The position numbers were made by a program, and so were the translations under genes. A DNA stretch of 64,000 nucleotides from the NCBI RefSeq assembly GCF_015864575.1, contig NZ_JADYWW010000001.1:868001-932000 (forward strand), written 5' to 3'. Below, piece after piece: positions 8,587 through 17,602 of the stretch (position 1 is its first letter; the number at the start of each line of letters is the position of its first letter). Source of the DNA: Salinibacterium sp. SWN248. GTDB taxonomy: Bacteria > Actinomycetota > Actinomycetes > Actinomycetales > Microbacteriaceae. The notes under the pieces were generated by a model. That model had not been told where the DNA came from. It did not search any database and saw only the letters and a list, made by a program, of their open reading frames with translations.

Positions 8587-9765
8587 ATGAGCAGCGTGGA
8601 TCTATATGAGTACCAGGCCAGAGATGTATTTGAGTCGTATGGCGTACCAGTACTTGCCGGCCTGATTGCCGACACCCCAGAAGAAGCCAAAGCAGCAGCC
8701 GAGAAAATCGGTGGAACCGTTGTAGTCAAGGCTCAGGTCAAGACCGGCGGTCGCGGCAAGGCAGGTGGAGTCAAGGTTGTTCACAACGCCGACGACGCTT
8801 ACGCCGCAGCCGAGCAGATCCTTGGTCTCGATATTAACGGCCACACGGTCAAGCGAGTAATGATTGCTGCCGGTGCTCGCATCGCGCAGGAGTTCTACTT
8901 CTCCGTGCTGCTCGACCGAGCAAACCGCTCCTACCTTTCGCTGTGCAGCGTTGAAGGTGGAGTGGAAATTGAGGTGCTTGCTGTTGAGCGCCCCGAGGCT
9001 CTCGCCAAGATCGAGGTCAACCCGCTCACGGGTATCGACCTCGCCAAGGCCACCGAAATCGCGACCGCTGCTGGATTCTCCGCAGAGCTCGTCGAAAAGG
9101 TTGCCCCTGTCTTCGTGAAGCTCTACGACGTGTACAAGGGCGAAGACGCCACTCTCGTTGAGGTCAACCCTCTCGTGATCACCGAAGACGGCGACATTGT
9201 TGCCCTCGACGGCAAGGTCTCGATCGACGAGAACGCGGACTTCCGTCACCCCTCGCACGCCGAGCTCGAAGATGCTGACGCTGCTGACCCCCTCGAGGCG
9301 AAGGCTAAGGCCAACGGCCTCAACTACGTCAAGCTCGACGGTGAAGTGGGTGTCATCGGTAACGGTGCCGGCCTCGTCATGTCGACGCTGGATGTTGTTG
9401 CTTACGCTGGCGAAAACCACGGCAACGTGAAACCCGCCAACTTCCTCGACATCGGTGGCGGAGCATCCGCTGCTGTCATGGCCGCCGGCCTTGACGTCAT
9501 TCTCAACGACCCTCAGGTCAAGAGCGTGTTCGTCAACGTCTTCGGTGGAATCACCGCGTGTGACGCTGTTGCTCACGGAATCGTGGGTGCGCTCGCCGAG
9601 CTCGGTGACTCCGCCAACAAGCCTCTCGTTGTTCGTCTCGACGGCAACAAGGTCGAGGAGGGTCGCGCGATTCTTGCTGAAGCGAACCACCCCCTCGTGA
9701 CGCTAGCCGCCTCTATGGACGAGGGCGCCGACAAGGCTGCCGAACTCGCCAACGCCGCGAAGTAA
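8587..9765 (+). CDS. sucC: succinate-CoA ligase [ADP-forming] subunit beta
   Basis: A 392-residue subunit that, with SucD, interconverts succinyl-CoA and succinate with substrate-level ATP formation in the TCA cycle. The N-terminal ATP-grasp domain starts [37 protein letters not shown] is the nucleotide-binding strand-loop and EVNPLVIT carries a Mg-binding Glu/Asn. The C-terminal CoA-ligase domain has FLDIGGGAS and [13 protein letters not shown] 8587 fits the family N-terminus; a longer frame from 8509 has no family counterpart. SucD begins 10 bases after the stop. Confidence 0.96.
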   Translation: MSSVDLYEYQARDVFESYGVPVLAGLIADTPEEAKAAAEKIGGTVVVKAQVKTGGRGKAGGVKVVHNADDAYAAAEQILGLDINGHTVKRVMIAAGARIAQEFYFSVLLDRANRSYLSLCSVEGGVEIEVLAVERPEALAKIEVNPLTGIDLAKATEIATAAGFSAELVEKVAPVFVKLYDVYKGEDATLVEVNPLVITEDGDIVALDGKVSIDENADFRHPSHAELEDADAADPLEAKAKANGLNYVKLDGEVGVIGNGAGLVMSTLDVVAYAGENHGNVKPANFLDIGGGASAAVMAAGLDVILNDPQVKSVFVNVFGGITACDAVAHGIVGALAELGDSANKPLVVRLDGNKVEEGRAILAEANHPLVTLAASMDEGADKAAELANAAK

Positions 9766-9775
9766 GGAACCGAGC

Positions 9776-10663
9776 ATGTCAATTTTCCTCAACAAGGACT
9801 CCAAAGTCATCGTTCAGGGCATCACCGGCGGTGAGGGCACCAAGCACACCGCCCTCATGCTCGCTGCTGGCACCCAGGTCGTTGGCGGTGTCAACGCCCG
9901 CAAGGCTGGCACCACCGTCACCCACGGCGACGTTGAGCTGCCCGTATTCGGCACTGTTGCTGAAGCCATGGAAAAGACGGGGGCGGATGTTTCGATCGCT
10001 TTCGTTCCTCCGGCCTTCACCAAGGATGCCGTTATCGAAGCTATCGACGCTGAGATGCCGCTGCTCGTCATCATCACCGAGGGTGTTCCCGTCGGTGACT
10101 CTGCCGAGTTCTGGGCTTACGCCCAGGAGAAGGGCAACAAGACCCGCATCATTGGTCCGAACTGCCCCGGCATCATCACGCCCGGTGAAGCACTCGTCGG
10201 CATCACGCCCGCGAACATCACCGGCAAGGGCCCGATTGGTCTCGTCTCCAAGTCGGGAACGCTCACGTACCAGATGATGTACGAACTCCGTGACCTCGGA
10301 TTCTCGACCGCTATCGGTATTGGTGGCGACCCCATCATCGGCACGACGCACATCGACGCTCTTGCCGCGTTCGAGGCGGACCCCGAGACCAAGGCAATCG
10401 TCATGATTGGTGAGATTGGTGGCGACGCTGAAGAGCGTGCCGCTGACTACATCAAGGCCAACGTCACGAAGCCCGTTGTGGGCTACGTTGCGGGCTTCAC
10501 GGCACCCGAGGGCAAGACCATGGGTCACGCCGGTGCGATCGTTTCTGGCTCGGCCGGAACCGCTCAGGCCAAGAAGGAAGCTCTTGAAGCTGCAGGCGTG
10601 AAGGTCGGCAAGACGCCGTCTGAAGCAGCCAAGCTCATGCGCGAAATTCTCGAAACTCTGTAG
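9776..10663 (+). CDS. sucD: succinate-CoA ligase [ADP-forming] subunit alpha
   Basis: A 295-residue alpha subunit that binds CoA and carries the phosphohistidine. The N-terminal Rossmann domain has [13 protein letters not shown] and GGVNARKAG. The [10 protein letters not shown] stretch and the [14 protein letters not shown] loop are canonical. The active-site histidine lies in the [14 protein letters not shown] motif near residue 250. It is cotranscribed with sucC and followed within 25 bases by a strong hairpin, so sucCD is probably a two-gene operon. Confidence 0.97.
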   Translation: MSIFLNKDSKVIVQGITGGEGTKHTALMLAAGTQVVGGVNARKAGTTVTHGDVELPVFGTVAEAMEKTGADVSIAFVPPAFTKDAVIEAIDAEMPLLVIITEGVPVGDSAEFWAYAQEKGNKTRIIGPNCPGIITPGEALVGITPANITGKGPIGLVSKSGTLTYQMMYELRDLGFSTAIGIGGDPIIGTTHIDALAAFEADPETKAIVMIGEIGGDAEERAADYIKANVTKPVVGYVAGFTAPEGKTMGHAGAIVSGSAGTAQAKKEALEAAGVKVGKTPSEAAKLMREILETL

Positions 10664-10683
10664 CACCAGCTTTTAGCTGCGCT

Positions 10684-10718
10684 CAAACGCCGCTCGTCCT
10701 CGTGACGAGCGGCGTTTG
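10684..10718 (+). terminator. sucCD intrinsic terminator
   Basis: CAAACGCCGCTCGT (10684-10697) pairs perfectly with ACGAGCGGCGTTTG (10705-10718) around a 7-base loop. TCGTTT follows directly. It stands 20 bases after the sucD stop, and since the stem is symmetrical it may also serve the leftward exporter gene ending at 10769. Confidence 0.85.
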
Positions 10719-10768
10719 TCGTTTAAGCGATCGTGCGCAGTCGAGTGCGGGTGATCGCACACCGCGCG

Positions 10769-11656
10769 CTAGGCGTGCGGTGCGGGATCGAGCTCGGCGG
10801 CTGCAGGAGCCGGCGCGCGAGTGCCGCTGCGTTGAGCCGCAGCTCCGGCGAGCACAACGAGGCCGATTCCGATCCACTGCACGAAGGATGGAATCTGGTG
10901 CAGCACGATCAGGCCGATGAGTACTCCGAAGGCTGGTTCGAGGGACATGAGCGTTCCGAACGCGGTGTGGGTCATCCGGCGTAGCGCGAGCAGTTCAAGC
11001 ACGAAAGGCACGACGGGGGAGAGCAGGGCCAGGCCGAGGGCGATGGGCAGCACGCGCCAGTCGAAGTCAGGGATGACCTGGGGCGCTCCCACGAAGGTGG
11101 TGATGAGGGCGGCGATGGGGATCGTCATCGCGAGTGAGCTGATTCCTGTGAAGCGATCGCCGACTTTTTGGGTGAGCAGAATGTAGGTTCCCCAGCCGGC
11201 TCCGGCGAGCAGTGCGAAACCGACGCCGATGAGATTCGTTTCGCCCTCCCACGGTTCGGTGAGCAGCACAACGCCGACCAGCGCCAAGGCGGGCCAGGCG
11301 AGCATCCGGGAACTCCCGCTTCGAATCGCGGCGACCGCGAGCGGCCCCAAGAACTCGATGGCCACGGCGGTGCCGAGCGGGATGTGTTCGAGCGCTGACA
11401 GAAAAGCGACAGACATGACGGCGCTGGCGACACCCAGCCCGAGAAGGGGCCCGACATCTTGACGGCGGATGCGACGCACCTGCGGCCGGGCAATGATCAA
11501 GAAAATGAGGCCGCCGAGTGCCAACCGCAGCCACGCGGTTCCGCTCGCGCCGACTTGCTCGATGAGCCCCACCGAAAAGGCGGAGCTCAGTTGGATCATC
11601 ATCATGGCGGCCACCGCCATCGACCACGCGGGGAGCGGCTCGCGCGCGCTACGCAT
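10769..11656 (-). CDS. EamA/DMT-family exporter (RhtA-like)
   Basis: A 295-residue inner-membrane protein with about ten hydrophobic helices arranged as two EamA repeats. The first repeat has FLSALEHIPLGTAVAIEFLGPLAV and the second ends LLALRRMTHTAFGTLMSLEPAFGVLIGLI, the pattern of RhtA-type threonine/homoserine or metabolite exporters. The substrate is not deducible. ATG 11656 lies inside the end of the upstream XRE-cupin gene (8-base overlap), so the two are translationally coupled and the regulator probably senses the exported compound. Confidence 0.87.
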   Translation of the reverse strand: MRSAREPLPAWSMAVAAMMMIQLSSAFSVGLIEQVGASGTAWLRLALGGLIFLIIARPQVRRIRRQDVGPLLGLGVASAVMSVAFLSALEHIPLGTAVAIEFLGPLAVAAIRSGSSRMLAWPALALVGVVLLTEPWEGETNLIGVGFALLAGAGWGTYILLTQKVGDRFTGISSLAMTIPIAALITTFVGAPQVIPDFDWRVLPIALGLALLSPVVPFVLELLALRRMTHTAFGTLMSLEPAFGVLIGLIVLHQIPSFVQWIGIGLVVLAGAAAQRSGTRAPAPAAAELDPAPHA

Positions 11657-12254
11657 GGGAGTGATCCGCTCGGGATGATGCGCCAATACCTGGTTCGAGC
11701 ACGGACAAAACGAAGCGGGCAGGCTTGCCGCTCGTGTTTTCGTAGGCGTGGTTTTCGTCGCCAGCGAATGCCATCGAATCACCCGTACCGAGCACGAACG
11801 TCTCGGCGGCCACGGTCATCGTGATTTCACCCTCGAGCAGGTGCAGCAGTTCTTGAGTGCCTGTGCTGTGCGGTTCGCTCGAATGTGATTCGCCGGGCAT
11901 GAAGGTCCACTCCCACAGTTCCAGAGCTTCGGGGATGTTGCTGGAGGTGAGCAGGATGCCGCGGCCACCGTTCTCTCCCGTCCAGAGGGCTGCGCCAGCA
12001 CCGGCGCGCGTAACCTTCGCCTTCTGGGCGGTGGGCGGCTCTACGAGGGCGGGCAGACTCACGCCGAGGGCTTCGCTGAGGCGAAGCAGGGTGCCGACGC
12101 TGGGGTTCGCTGCGCCCTGCTCAACGTTGACCAGCATCCGGCGGCTTACTCCCGACTTCTCGGCGAGTTGGTCGAGTGTCAGCGTGCTCGCGTGGCGCTC
12201 GTTCTTGACGCGGGCGCCGATGGTTCGCGCGAGCAGTTGGGTGGGTTCATCCAT
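11649..12254 (-). CDS. XRE-family regulator with cupin sensor domain
   Basis: A 201-residue two-domain repressor. An N-terminal XRE helix-turn-helix (about 10-65; LDQLAEKSGVSRRMLVNVEQG then NPSVGTLLRLSEALGVS) is joined to a C-terminal cupin barrel (about 110-195; PGESHSSEPHSTGTQELLHLLEG with a metal-type His/Glu set, then DSMAFAGDENHAYEN). Family members often sense small metabolites and repress a linked transporter. Here the EamA exporter overlaps its end. Three AGTGCA repeats lie directly upstream of the ATG at 12254. Confidence 0.9.
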   Translation of the reverse strand: MDEPTQLLARTIGARVKNERHASTLTLDQLAEKSGVSRRMLVNVEQGAANPSVGTLLRLSEALGVSLPALVEPPTAQKAKVTRAGAGAALWTGENGGRGILLTSSNIPEALELWEWTFMPGESHSSEPHSTGTQELLHLLEGEITMTVAAETFVLGTGDSMAFAGDENHAYENTSGKPARFVLSVLEPGIGASSRADHSHA

Positions 12255-12255
12255 G

Positions 12256-12282
12256 AGTGCAGCATAGTGCACTGATAGTGCA
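12256..12282 (-). promoter_or_regulatory. three phased AGTGCA repeats, probable XRE-cupin operator
   Basis: AGTGCA occurs at 12256-12261, 12266-12271 and 12277-12282, start-to-start spacings of 10 and 11 bases, about one helical turn each. On the minus strand the unit is TGCACT, extended to TGCACTAT in the two distal copies. The array begins 2 bases upstream of the regulator's start codon, so binding would block its promoter. Autorepression of the regulator-exporter pair is inferred. Confidence 0.6.
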
Positions 12283-12332
12283 TTCAAGCAAACACGTGTG
12301 CCCAATGCGCCCTGCGGATGAGCGCCCTGCTG

Positions 12333-13007
12333 CTACTCGCGCCGCTCGTGTCGCACGGGCTTGAGCCGCTCGGGGGCGTCGGTCGCTGAGGGGAACTCGC
12401 ACATGAAGCGGCCTGCATAGCCGAAAAGGAAGCCGAAGGTGCGGTTGTGAATTTCGAGGGCGATCACGAACTCATTGGTCTCAGCGTCGAAGGATTCCGT
12501 GAGCTCAGCGCGGCCGCTGAAGAGCATCGGGAAGCGGAACGCAATCGGGCCCTCATAGAAGCGTTGGGCATCCGACCTCAAATGCAGAGAACCGTCAGCG
12601 GTGACCTCGAGATTCAGATCGACCGCAAGATGCTGGTGCGTTCCGAGGTAGTCGATGATGCGGTCGCCGGCCGTGTTCAGGATCATCGTCGCGTCGAACC
12701 GCGTCGGTTTCGTCCGCACCATGTACTCGCGCACGAAGGTCACAGTCTCCCGGCCGAAGGGGTCGCGGTACGGGTAGTTCTCGATGCGAAAGGGCACGTT
12801 CTCGCCAACATCCGGCGTCAGGATGTTGCGAAACCACCCGATCCACAGAAACGGAACCGTCCACCACGGGCCGCGGCGGATGCGCGACATCGTGCCAGTT
12901 CCGACCGCTGCGTAGCCGCTCTCCAAGCTCACGCCGAAGCGTTTCTGCAGCATGGGGTGCAGGCGCGAGAAGTCATCGCCGAGAACGGTCGCGAACATCG
13001 ACGTCAT
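12333..13007 (-). CDS. DUF4166-domain protein
   Basis: A 224-residue protein resembling DUF4166 proteins: an N-terminal LHPMLQKRFGVS segment, a VGTGTMSRIRRGPWWTVPFLW stretch, a PFRIENYPY loop, and a C-terminal half of strands ending in an RFMCEFP-like tail. No catalytic residues are obvious and function is unknown. ATG 13007 overlaps the stop of the upstream gene as ATGA, so the two are made together. DUF4166 often occurs fused or adjacent to saccharopine-dehydrogenase-like or cyclase-like proteins, which fits the neighbour. Confidence 0.75.
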   Translation of the reverse strand: MTSMFATVLGDDFSRLHPMLQKRFGVSLESGYAAVGTGTMSRIRRGPWWTVPFLWIGWFRNILTPDVGENVPFRIENYPYRDPFGRETVTFVREYMVRTKPTRFDATMILNTAGDRIIDYLGTHQHLAVDLNLEVTADGSLHLRSDAQRFYEGPIAFRFPMLFSGRAELTESFDAETNEFVIALEIHNRTFGFLFGYAGRFMCEFPSATDAPERLKPVRHERRE

Positions 13008-13597
13008 GGTGTCTCCACAGTGGCTAGGGTCGCCGGAGCGTCGTCCATCGCTCGGCCGTGGCGCGGAGTGCGGCGGCACCGTCTGGCTCGAGGGCGCCCC
13101 GGCTTCCAGAAGGCCAGCGGTGAGTGCGGCTCGATGTCGCTTTCGGCCCACAACCGCAGACTGTCGAAACTCCACGCAGTCATCCAGCCCACAAACCGGC
13201 GTATGAGAATGCGATCAAGAACAGCGCCCCAGGCCGGCTCGTAGTCATAGCCGGTGATGAAGCGCGTTCCGCCGGGGATCGGAATATAGCGCCAGTACCC
13301 GCGGCCATCTCCCAGCGGGGAGAGGCGGTCGCTCGTGGTGAACCTCAGAGCAGACGTGCGAGTGCCGTCTGGTCTCGTAAGCTCGCCGCGGGTAGTTCCC
13401 GTTCCCACAATCGTGTGGAAGGGCATCCGGCGTTCATAGCGAAAGCGATACCCGCCAGCGTTGAGCGCGTCAGCCCGAATGATGCTGCTGAAGCGCAAAT
13501 CCCATCGGGCGTGAGCGTCCGTGTTTTGCGTGAGGTGCCACACTGTGTCGATGTCCGCCGCAATGTCGATCTCGACGTAAATCGGCGAACGCTTCAT
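13004..13597 (-). CDS. SRPBCC/polyketide-cyclase-like protein
   Basis: A 197-residue protein with a START/SRPBCC-like pattern. It opens with a YVEIDIAADIDTVWHLTQN strand-helix and a RWDLRFSSI turn, and later has an FRYERRM strand and a long terminal helix around the WMTAWSFDSLRLWAE segment. These folds bind hydrophobic ligands. The C-terminus is Arg-rich. ATG 13597 is chosen although its GGGGAG sits almost adjacent to it; the frame stays open to 13741. Coupled by ATGA to the DUF4166 gene. Ligand and role unknown. Confidence 0.7.
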   Translation of the reverse strand: MKRSPIYVEIDIAADIDTVWHLTQNTDAHARWDLRFSSIIRADALNAGGYRFRYERRMPFHTIVGTGTTRGELTRPDGTRTSALRFTTSDRLSPLGDGRGYWRYIPIPGGTRFITGYDYEPAWGAVLDRILIRRFVGWMTAWSFDSLRLWAESDIEPHSPLAFWKPGRPRARRCRRTPRHGRAMDDAPATLATVETP

Positions 13598-13822
13598 CTC
13601 CCCAGTATGAGTGAGGATTTGCGGATGCGCGTGGCGGGAATGAGTTTTCTTCGTGCGTTTTCTTGTTGCGTCGCGAGTCGCTCGAGGGGCCTGCGAGCGC
13701 GTCCCCCAAAGAGCGGACAATGTGTCACGTTTGAGCAACAATCACCCCTAAGGCACCCCCCGTTTAAGGGTAGACCGCGCATATAGTAGCTCTTGGTGAG
13801 TGCCCGACCACCAGCTTTGCAA

Positions 13823-13842
13823 ACACGCCGTGATCAGCGTGT
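13823..13842 (+). repeat. inverted repeat in the subtilase leader
   Basis: ACACGC (13823-13828) and GCGTGT (13837-13842) flank an 8-base spacer, between a TATAGT -10-like box (around 13781) and the GTG start at 13889. It could be a short mRNA hairpin or a regulator site. The rest of the 291-base gap (13598-13888) shows no gene. Confidence 0.3.
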
Positions 13843-13888
13843 GTACGTCACATAAGCAAGTCCCATTCAACGAAGAATAGGAAAATTC

Positions 13889-16800
13889 GTGAGCATTCGA
13901 AGAATCATTTCGGTTGTGGCGGCGACAACACTTGTCACCACTTCCCTGGTTGCGGGCGCCGCACTCGGCGCCACAGCTGCACCAGCATCCATTGGTGGCG
14001 GCGGCCAAACTGAATTTACCCCGGGGCGATACATCGTCACCATGGTGGATCAGGCTGCAGCTACCTACGACGGTGGTGTGCGCGGCTTTGACGCGACAAC
14101 CCCACCCGATGGCGAGCAATTGAACCCTCGCCGCCAAGTAGTGCAGGACTACACCGAGTATTTGGAAGAACAGCAGGAAGATGCCGCGGCATCCGTCGGT
14201 GCTGATATCGAATACTCGTACACGCTCGCGACCAACGGTTTCTCGGCCGACCTGAGCGCAGCCCAAGCGGCCGAGCTTTCGGCCAACAAGCTTGTTGCTT
14301 CTATCGTTCCGGATGAGCTGAAGAAGATCACTGCTGCACAGCGGTCAACAGAATTCCTCGGCCTCGAGGGTGCTGAGGGGCTGTGGGCCGCCACCGGTGG
14401 CGCAGAGACCGCAGGCGAGGGAATCGTCGTCGGCGTGCTCGACACCGGTTTCGCTCCCGAAAACCCGGCGTTCGCCGGTGATGCTCTCGGCAGCACGCCG
14501 GGCGCAGCGCCGTACCGCGATGGTGACACTGTTGTCTTCGACAAAGCAGACGGCCAAACCTTCACCGGCGCCTGCGTTCTCGGCGAACAGTTCACCGCCG
14601 ACGACTGCACCACGAAGGTAATCTCGGCGCGCTACTTCGTCGATGGCTTCGGAGCCGGAAACATTGGTGACGCTAGCGTCGGCGAATACGTTTCCCCCCG
14701 CGATGGTGACGGTCACGGTTCGCACACCGCGAGCACGGCAGCCGGCAACCTTGAAGTTGACGCCAACGTGGGCGGAAACCCGCTCGGCTACTTCTCGGGC
14801 ATCGCCCCCGCCGCCAAGATCGCTGCCTACAAGGTGTGCTGGAGTGGACCGGACCCTGTCGCAACGACAGACGACGGTTGTGCATCCACTGACCTTCTCG
14901 CGGCAATCGATCAGGCCGTTGCTGACGGTGTTGACGTGATCAACTACTCGATTGGTGGAGGTGCTGCTACCAGCACCGTTTCGCCCACCGACCAGGCCTT
15001 CCTCGGCGCTGCCGCAGCCGGCGTTTTCGTCGCAGCCTCCGCCGGCAACGACGGCCCCGGCGCAACGACACTCGACAACGCGGCCCCGTGGATCACCACA
15101 GTTGCTGCCAGCACGATCCCGAATTATGAAGCGACCGTCACCCTCGGCGATGGCCAAGAGTTCGCTGGCGCATCGATCACGGTCGACCTCGACCCTGCCG
15201 CAGAACCGCTGACGGGCGAGCTCGTCTATGCTGCGGATGTCGCACTCGAGGGCGCTGTTGACCCCGACCTGTGCCTCGCTGACACCCTTGACCCGGCGCT
15301 TGTCACCGGCAAGATCGTTGTCTGTGACCGCGGTGCCATCGCTCGCGTCGACAAGTCGGCCGAGGTTGCTCGTGCCGGTGGTATCGGCTCGGTCCTCGTG
15401 AACGTCACCCCGAGCTCGACTGACCTCGACACTCACGTGATTCCGACCATCCACTTGGATGCTCAGTACCGCGATGCTGTCCTTGCGTATGCAGCGACCG
15501 AAGGTGCGACCGCGACCTTCACTCCGGGTAACGAAACCGCGTACCAACCGCCGACCCCTCAGGTCGCTGGCTTCTCGTCGCGTGGTCCCGTTGAAGCTGA
15601 CGGCAGCGACATCATCAAGCCAGACGTGTCGGCACCCGGCGTCGGAATCCTCGCCGCTAGCGCCAACGCTGAAGGAGCCGAGCCGACGTTCGCGCTTCTC
15701 TCGGGTACCTCGATGTCGTCACCGCACGTTGCCGGTCTCGCCGCGCTCTACCTCGGCGAACGCCCCAACGCGACACCCGCCGAGATCAAATCGGCATTCA
15801 TGACAACTGCCTACGACACCGTGGATGGCGACGGGAACCCCGTCACTGACCCCTTCACGCAGGGTGCCGGCCACATCGATCCGACCAAGTTCTTCGAGCC
15901 TGGCCTGCTCTATCTGAACGGTATCGGCGACTGGCTGTCCTACATTGAGGGCGCTGGCTACGACGTGCTCGACCCCGCGGTCGAAGCAATCGATCCCAGC
16001 AATCTCAACCTGGCATCCATCGGTATCGGCTCGCTGACGGCAGCCGAGACGATTACTCGCACCGTGACCTCCACTCAGGCGGGCACATTCGAGGCATCCA
16101 TCTCGGTTCCCGGAATAAACGCCACCGTCTCGCCCTCCACGCTGACCTTCGGCGCGGCAGGCGAAACGCAGAGCTACGAAGTGACGATCAGCCGAACGGA
16201 TGCTCCGCTCGACCAGTTCACCACCGGTGCTCTCACGTGGACCAGTGGCGACACCGTCGTGCACAGCCCCATCGCTGTGCGCCCCGTCACCATCCTCGCG
16301 CCGGACACAGCCAGCGGAGCCGGAACCTACGGCGCCGTTGAAGTAACGGTCACGCCCGGCGGAACCGGCGACATCCCGCTGACCTCGACCGGCCTCACTG
16401 CTGGAGTCTTCTATGAAGACCCCACTGGCACCGAAACCGATCACTCGGGTTCTGGTGTGAGCGGAGACGAGTTTGAGTACGCAGCAACCGTGCCCGAGGG
16501 CACAACGTACGCGCGATTCGATCTCGACTCGATCGATGACACCGCCGACCTCGATCTGATTGTGTACCTGCTCGATGGCAGCGGCACTCCGATCGCCGGG
16601 TGGCAGTCCGCCACGGGTGCCGCTGACGAGCGCGTCAACCTCGCTGATCCGACACCGGGTGACTACCTCGTGATCGCGTCGGTGTATGCCGCGAACCCGT
16701 CTACCGCGTTTGACGTGCGCACCTTCGCCGTCGTTCCTGGTGCGGGAGAGCCCCTCGGGTTGGACCCCGAAGTTCTCCCGGGTGTACAGGGTGAAGCCGT

Positions 16801-17488
16801 GAGCTACACCGCATCGTGGGAGGGCCTGGCCCCGTTCACGAACTACCTCGGTCTCGTCAGCTATGGCGACACGGGAGCAACAACCGCGATTGAGGTTGTG
16901 ACGCAGGAAGATGTTCTGCCGGGCACGCCCGTGAACACCGTTCTACCGACCATCTCGGGCAAGCCGCTCGTAGGTAGCAAGCTCACCGCCAAGCCTGGCG
17001 AGTGGGATGTTGACGGGCTGAAGTTCAGCTACCAGTGGCAGGCAGACGGCAACGACATTGCTGGTGCTGACAAGCGCAAGTACACGGTCACGAAGGCTGA
17101 CGAGGGCAAGGCGATCAGCGTCGTTGTCACCGCCAGCAAGAAGGACCTGCCTAGCGCAAGCGCCACCTCTGAGGCCGTGATGATCAACTACAGCTCGAGT
17201 GTGAGCCTGTCAGTGAGCAAGCACGTCGCCTTCTCGTGGAACACCGTGAGCGCCACCATCCGAGTCGCTACCGGTGAGGATGCCGCAGCGACCGGAACCG
17301 TGAAGGTGACGGTCGACGGCAAGAAGGTTGACACCATCACGCTGGACGAAGCCGACAACGGAAAGGTAACGGTGAAGCTGCCGAAGCTCGACCGTGGCCT
17401 GCACCAGGTGAAGGCAGAGTTCACTCCGGCCGGTGAGAACGTGACCGGCTCAAGCAGCCGCAACGACTGGGTCTGGATCGTCTTCTAG
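13889..17488 (+). CDS. secreted S8 subtilisin-like serine protease
   Basis: A 1199-residue extracellular protease. A signal peptide (about 1-31, ending ATAAPA) is followed by an I9-type inhibitor propeptide (about 42-150) and the S8 catalytic domain. The triad is Asp185 (VLDTG), His276 (GHGSHT) and Ser608 (GTSMSSPH), with the oxyanion Asn387 (SAGNDGP). A PA domain is inserted at about 430-550 (TGKIVVCDRG). After about 690 come Fn3-like and pre-peptidase-like β domains. A Microbacteriaceae-type Ig-like repeat (about 1015-1105, with YQWQADGNDI) and a final Big_3-type repeat follow. No LPxTG or membrane anchor ends the protein, so it is probably released. Start is GTG with AGGA upstream. Confidence 0.93.
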   Translation: MSIRRIISVVAATTLVTTSLVAGAALGATAAPASIGGGGQTEFTPGRYIVTMVDQAAATYDGGVRGFDATTPPDGEQLNPRRQVVQDYTEYLEEQQEDAAASVGADIEYSYTLATNGFSADLSAAQAAELSANKLVASIVPDELKKITAAQRSTEFLGLEGAEGLWAATGGAETAGEGIVVGVLDTGFAPENPAFAGDALGSTPGAAPYRDGDTVVFDKADGQTFTGACVLGEQFTADDCTTKVISARYFVDGFGAGNIGDASVGEYVSPRDGDGHGSHTASTAAGNLEVDANVGGNPLGYFSGIAPAAKIAAYKVCWSGPDPVATTDDGCASTDLLAAIDQAVADGVDVINYSIGGGAATSTVSPTDQAFLGAAAAGVFVAASAGNDGPGATTLDNAAPWITTVAASTIPNYEATVTLGDGQEFAGASITVDLDPAAEPLTGELVYAADVALEGAVDPDLCLADTLDPALVTGKIVVCDRGAIARVDKSAEVARAGGIGSVLVNVTPSSTDLDTHVIPTIHLDAQYRDAVLAYAATEGATATFTPGNETAYQPPTPQVAGFSSRGPVEADGSDIIKPDVSAPGVGILAASANAEGAEPTFALLSGTSMSSPHVAGLAALYLGERPNATPAEIKSAFMTTAYDTVDGDGNPVTDPFTQGAGHIDPTKFFEPGLLYLNGIGDWLSYIEGAGYDVLDPAVEAIDPSNLNLASIGIGSLTAAETITRTVTSTQAGTFEASISVPGINATVSPSTLTFGAAGETQSYEVTISRTDAPLDQFTTGALTWTSGDTVVHSPIAVRPVTILAPDTASGAGTYGAVEVTVTPGGTGDIPLTSTGLTAGVFYEDPTGTETDHSGSGVSGDEFEYAATVPEGTTYARFDLDSIDDTADLDLIVYLLDGSGTPIAGWQSATGAADERVNLADPTPGDYLVIASVYAANPSTAFDVRTFAVVPGAGEPLGLDPEVLPGVQGEAVSYTASWEGLAPFTNYLGLVSYGDTGATTAIEVVTQEDVLPGTPVNTVLPTISGKPLVGSKLTAKPGEWDVDGLKFSYQWQADGNDIAGADKRKYTVTKADEGKAISVVVTASKKDLPSASATSEAVMINYSSSVSLSVSKHVAFSWNTVSATIRVATGEDAAATGTVKVTVDGKKVDTITLDEADNGKVTVKLPKLDRGLHQVKAEFTPAGENVTGSSSRNDWVWIVF

Positions 17489-17513
17489 ACGACACCTGCT
17501 CAGGAGCAACGCT

Positions 17514-17557
17514 CAACAATGGCTGGTCACCTCCCCACGGGCGGCCAGCCGTTGTTG
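17514..17557 (+). terminator. subtilase transcription terminator
   Basis: CAACAATGGCTGG (17514-17526) pairs with CCAGCCGTTGTTG (17545-17557), with one T·G wobble, around an 18-base loop, 25 bases after the subtilase stop. It lies between convergent genes and may act both ways. Confidence 0.7.
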
Positions 17558-17602
17558 CGTGTTGGCGCGCTCGCAGTGTGAGGCGCGTTGGCGCGCTGGA
17601 TG

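Noticed and set aside
14345-15547. 400-codon open frame antisense to the subtilase
   Set aside because: It overlaps the catalytic domain of a clear protease and has no domain of its own.
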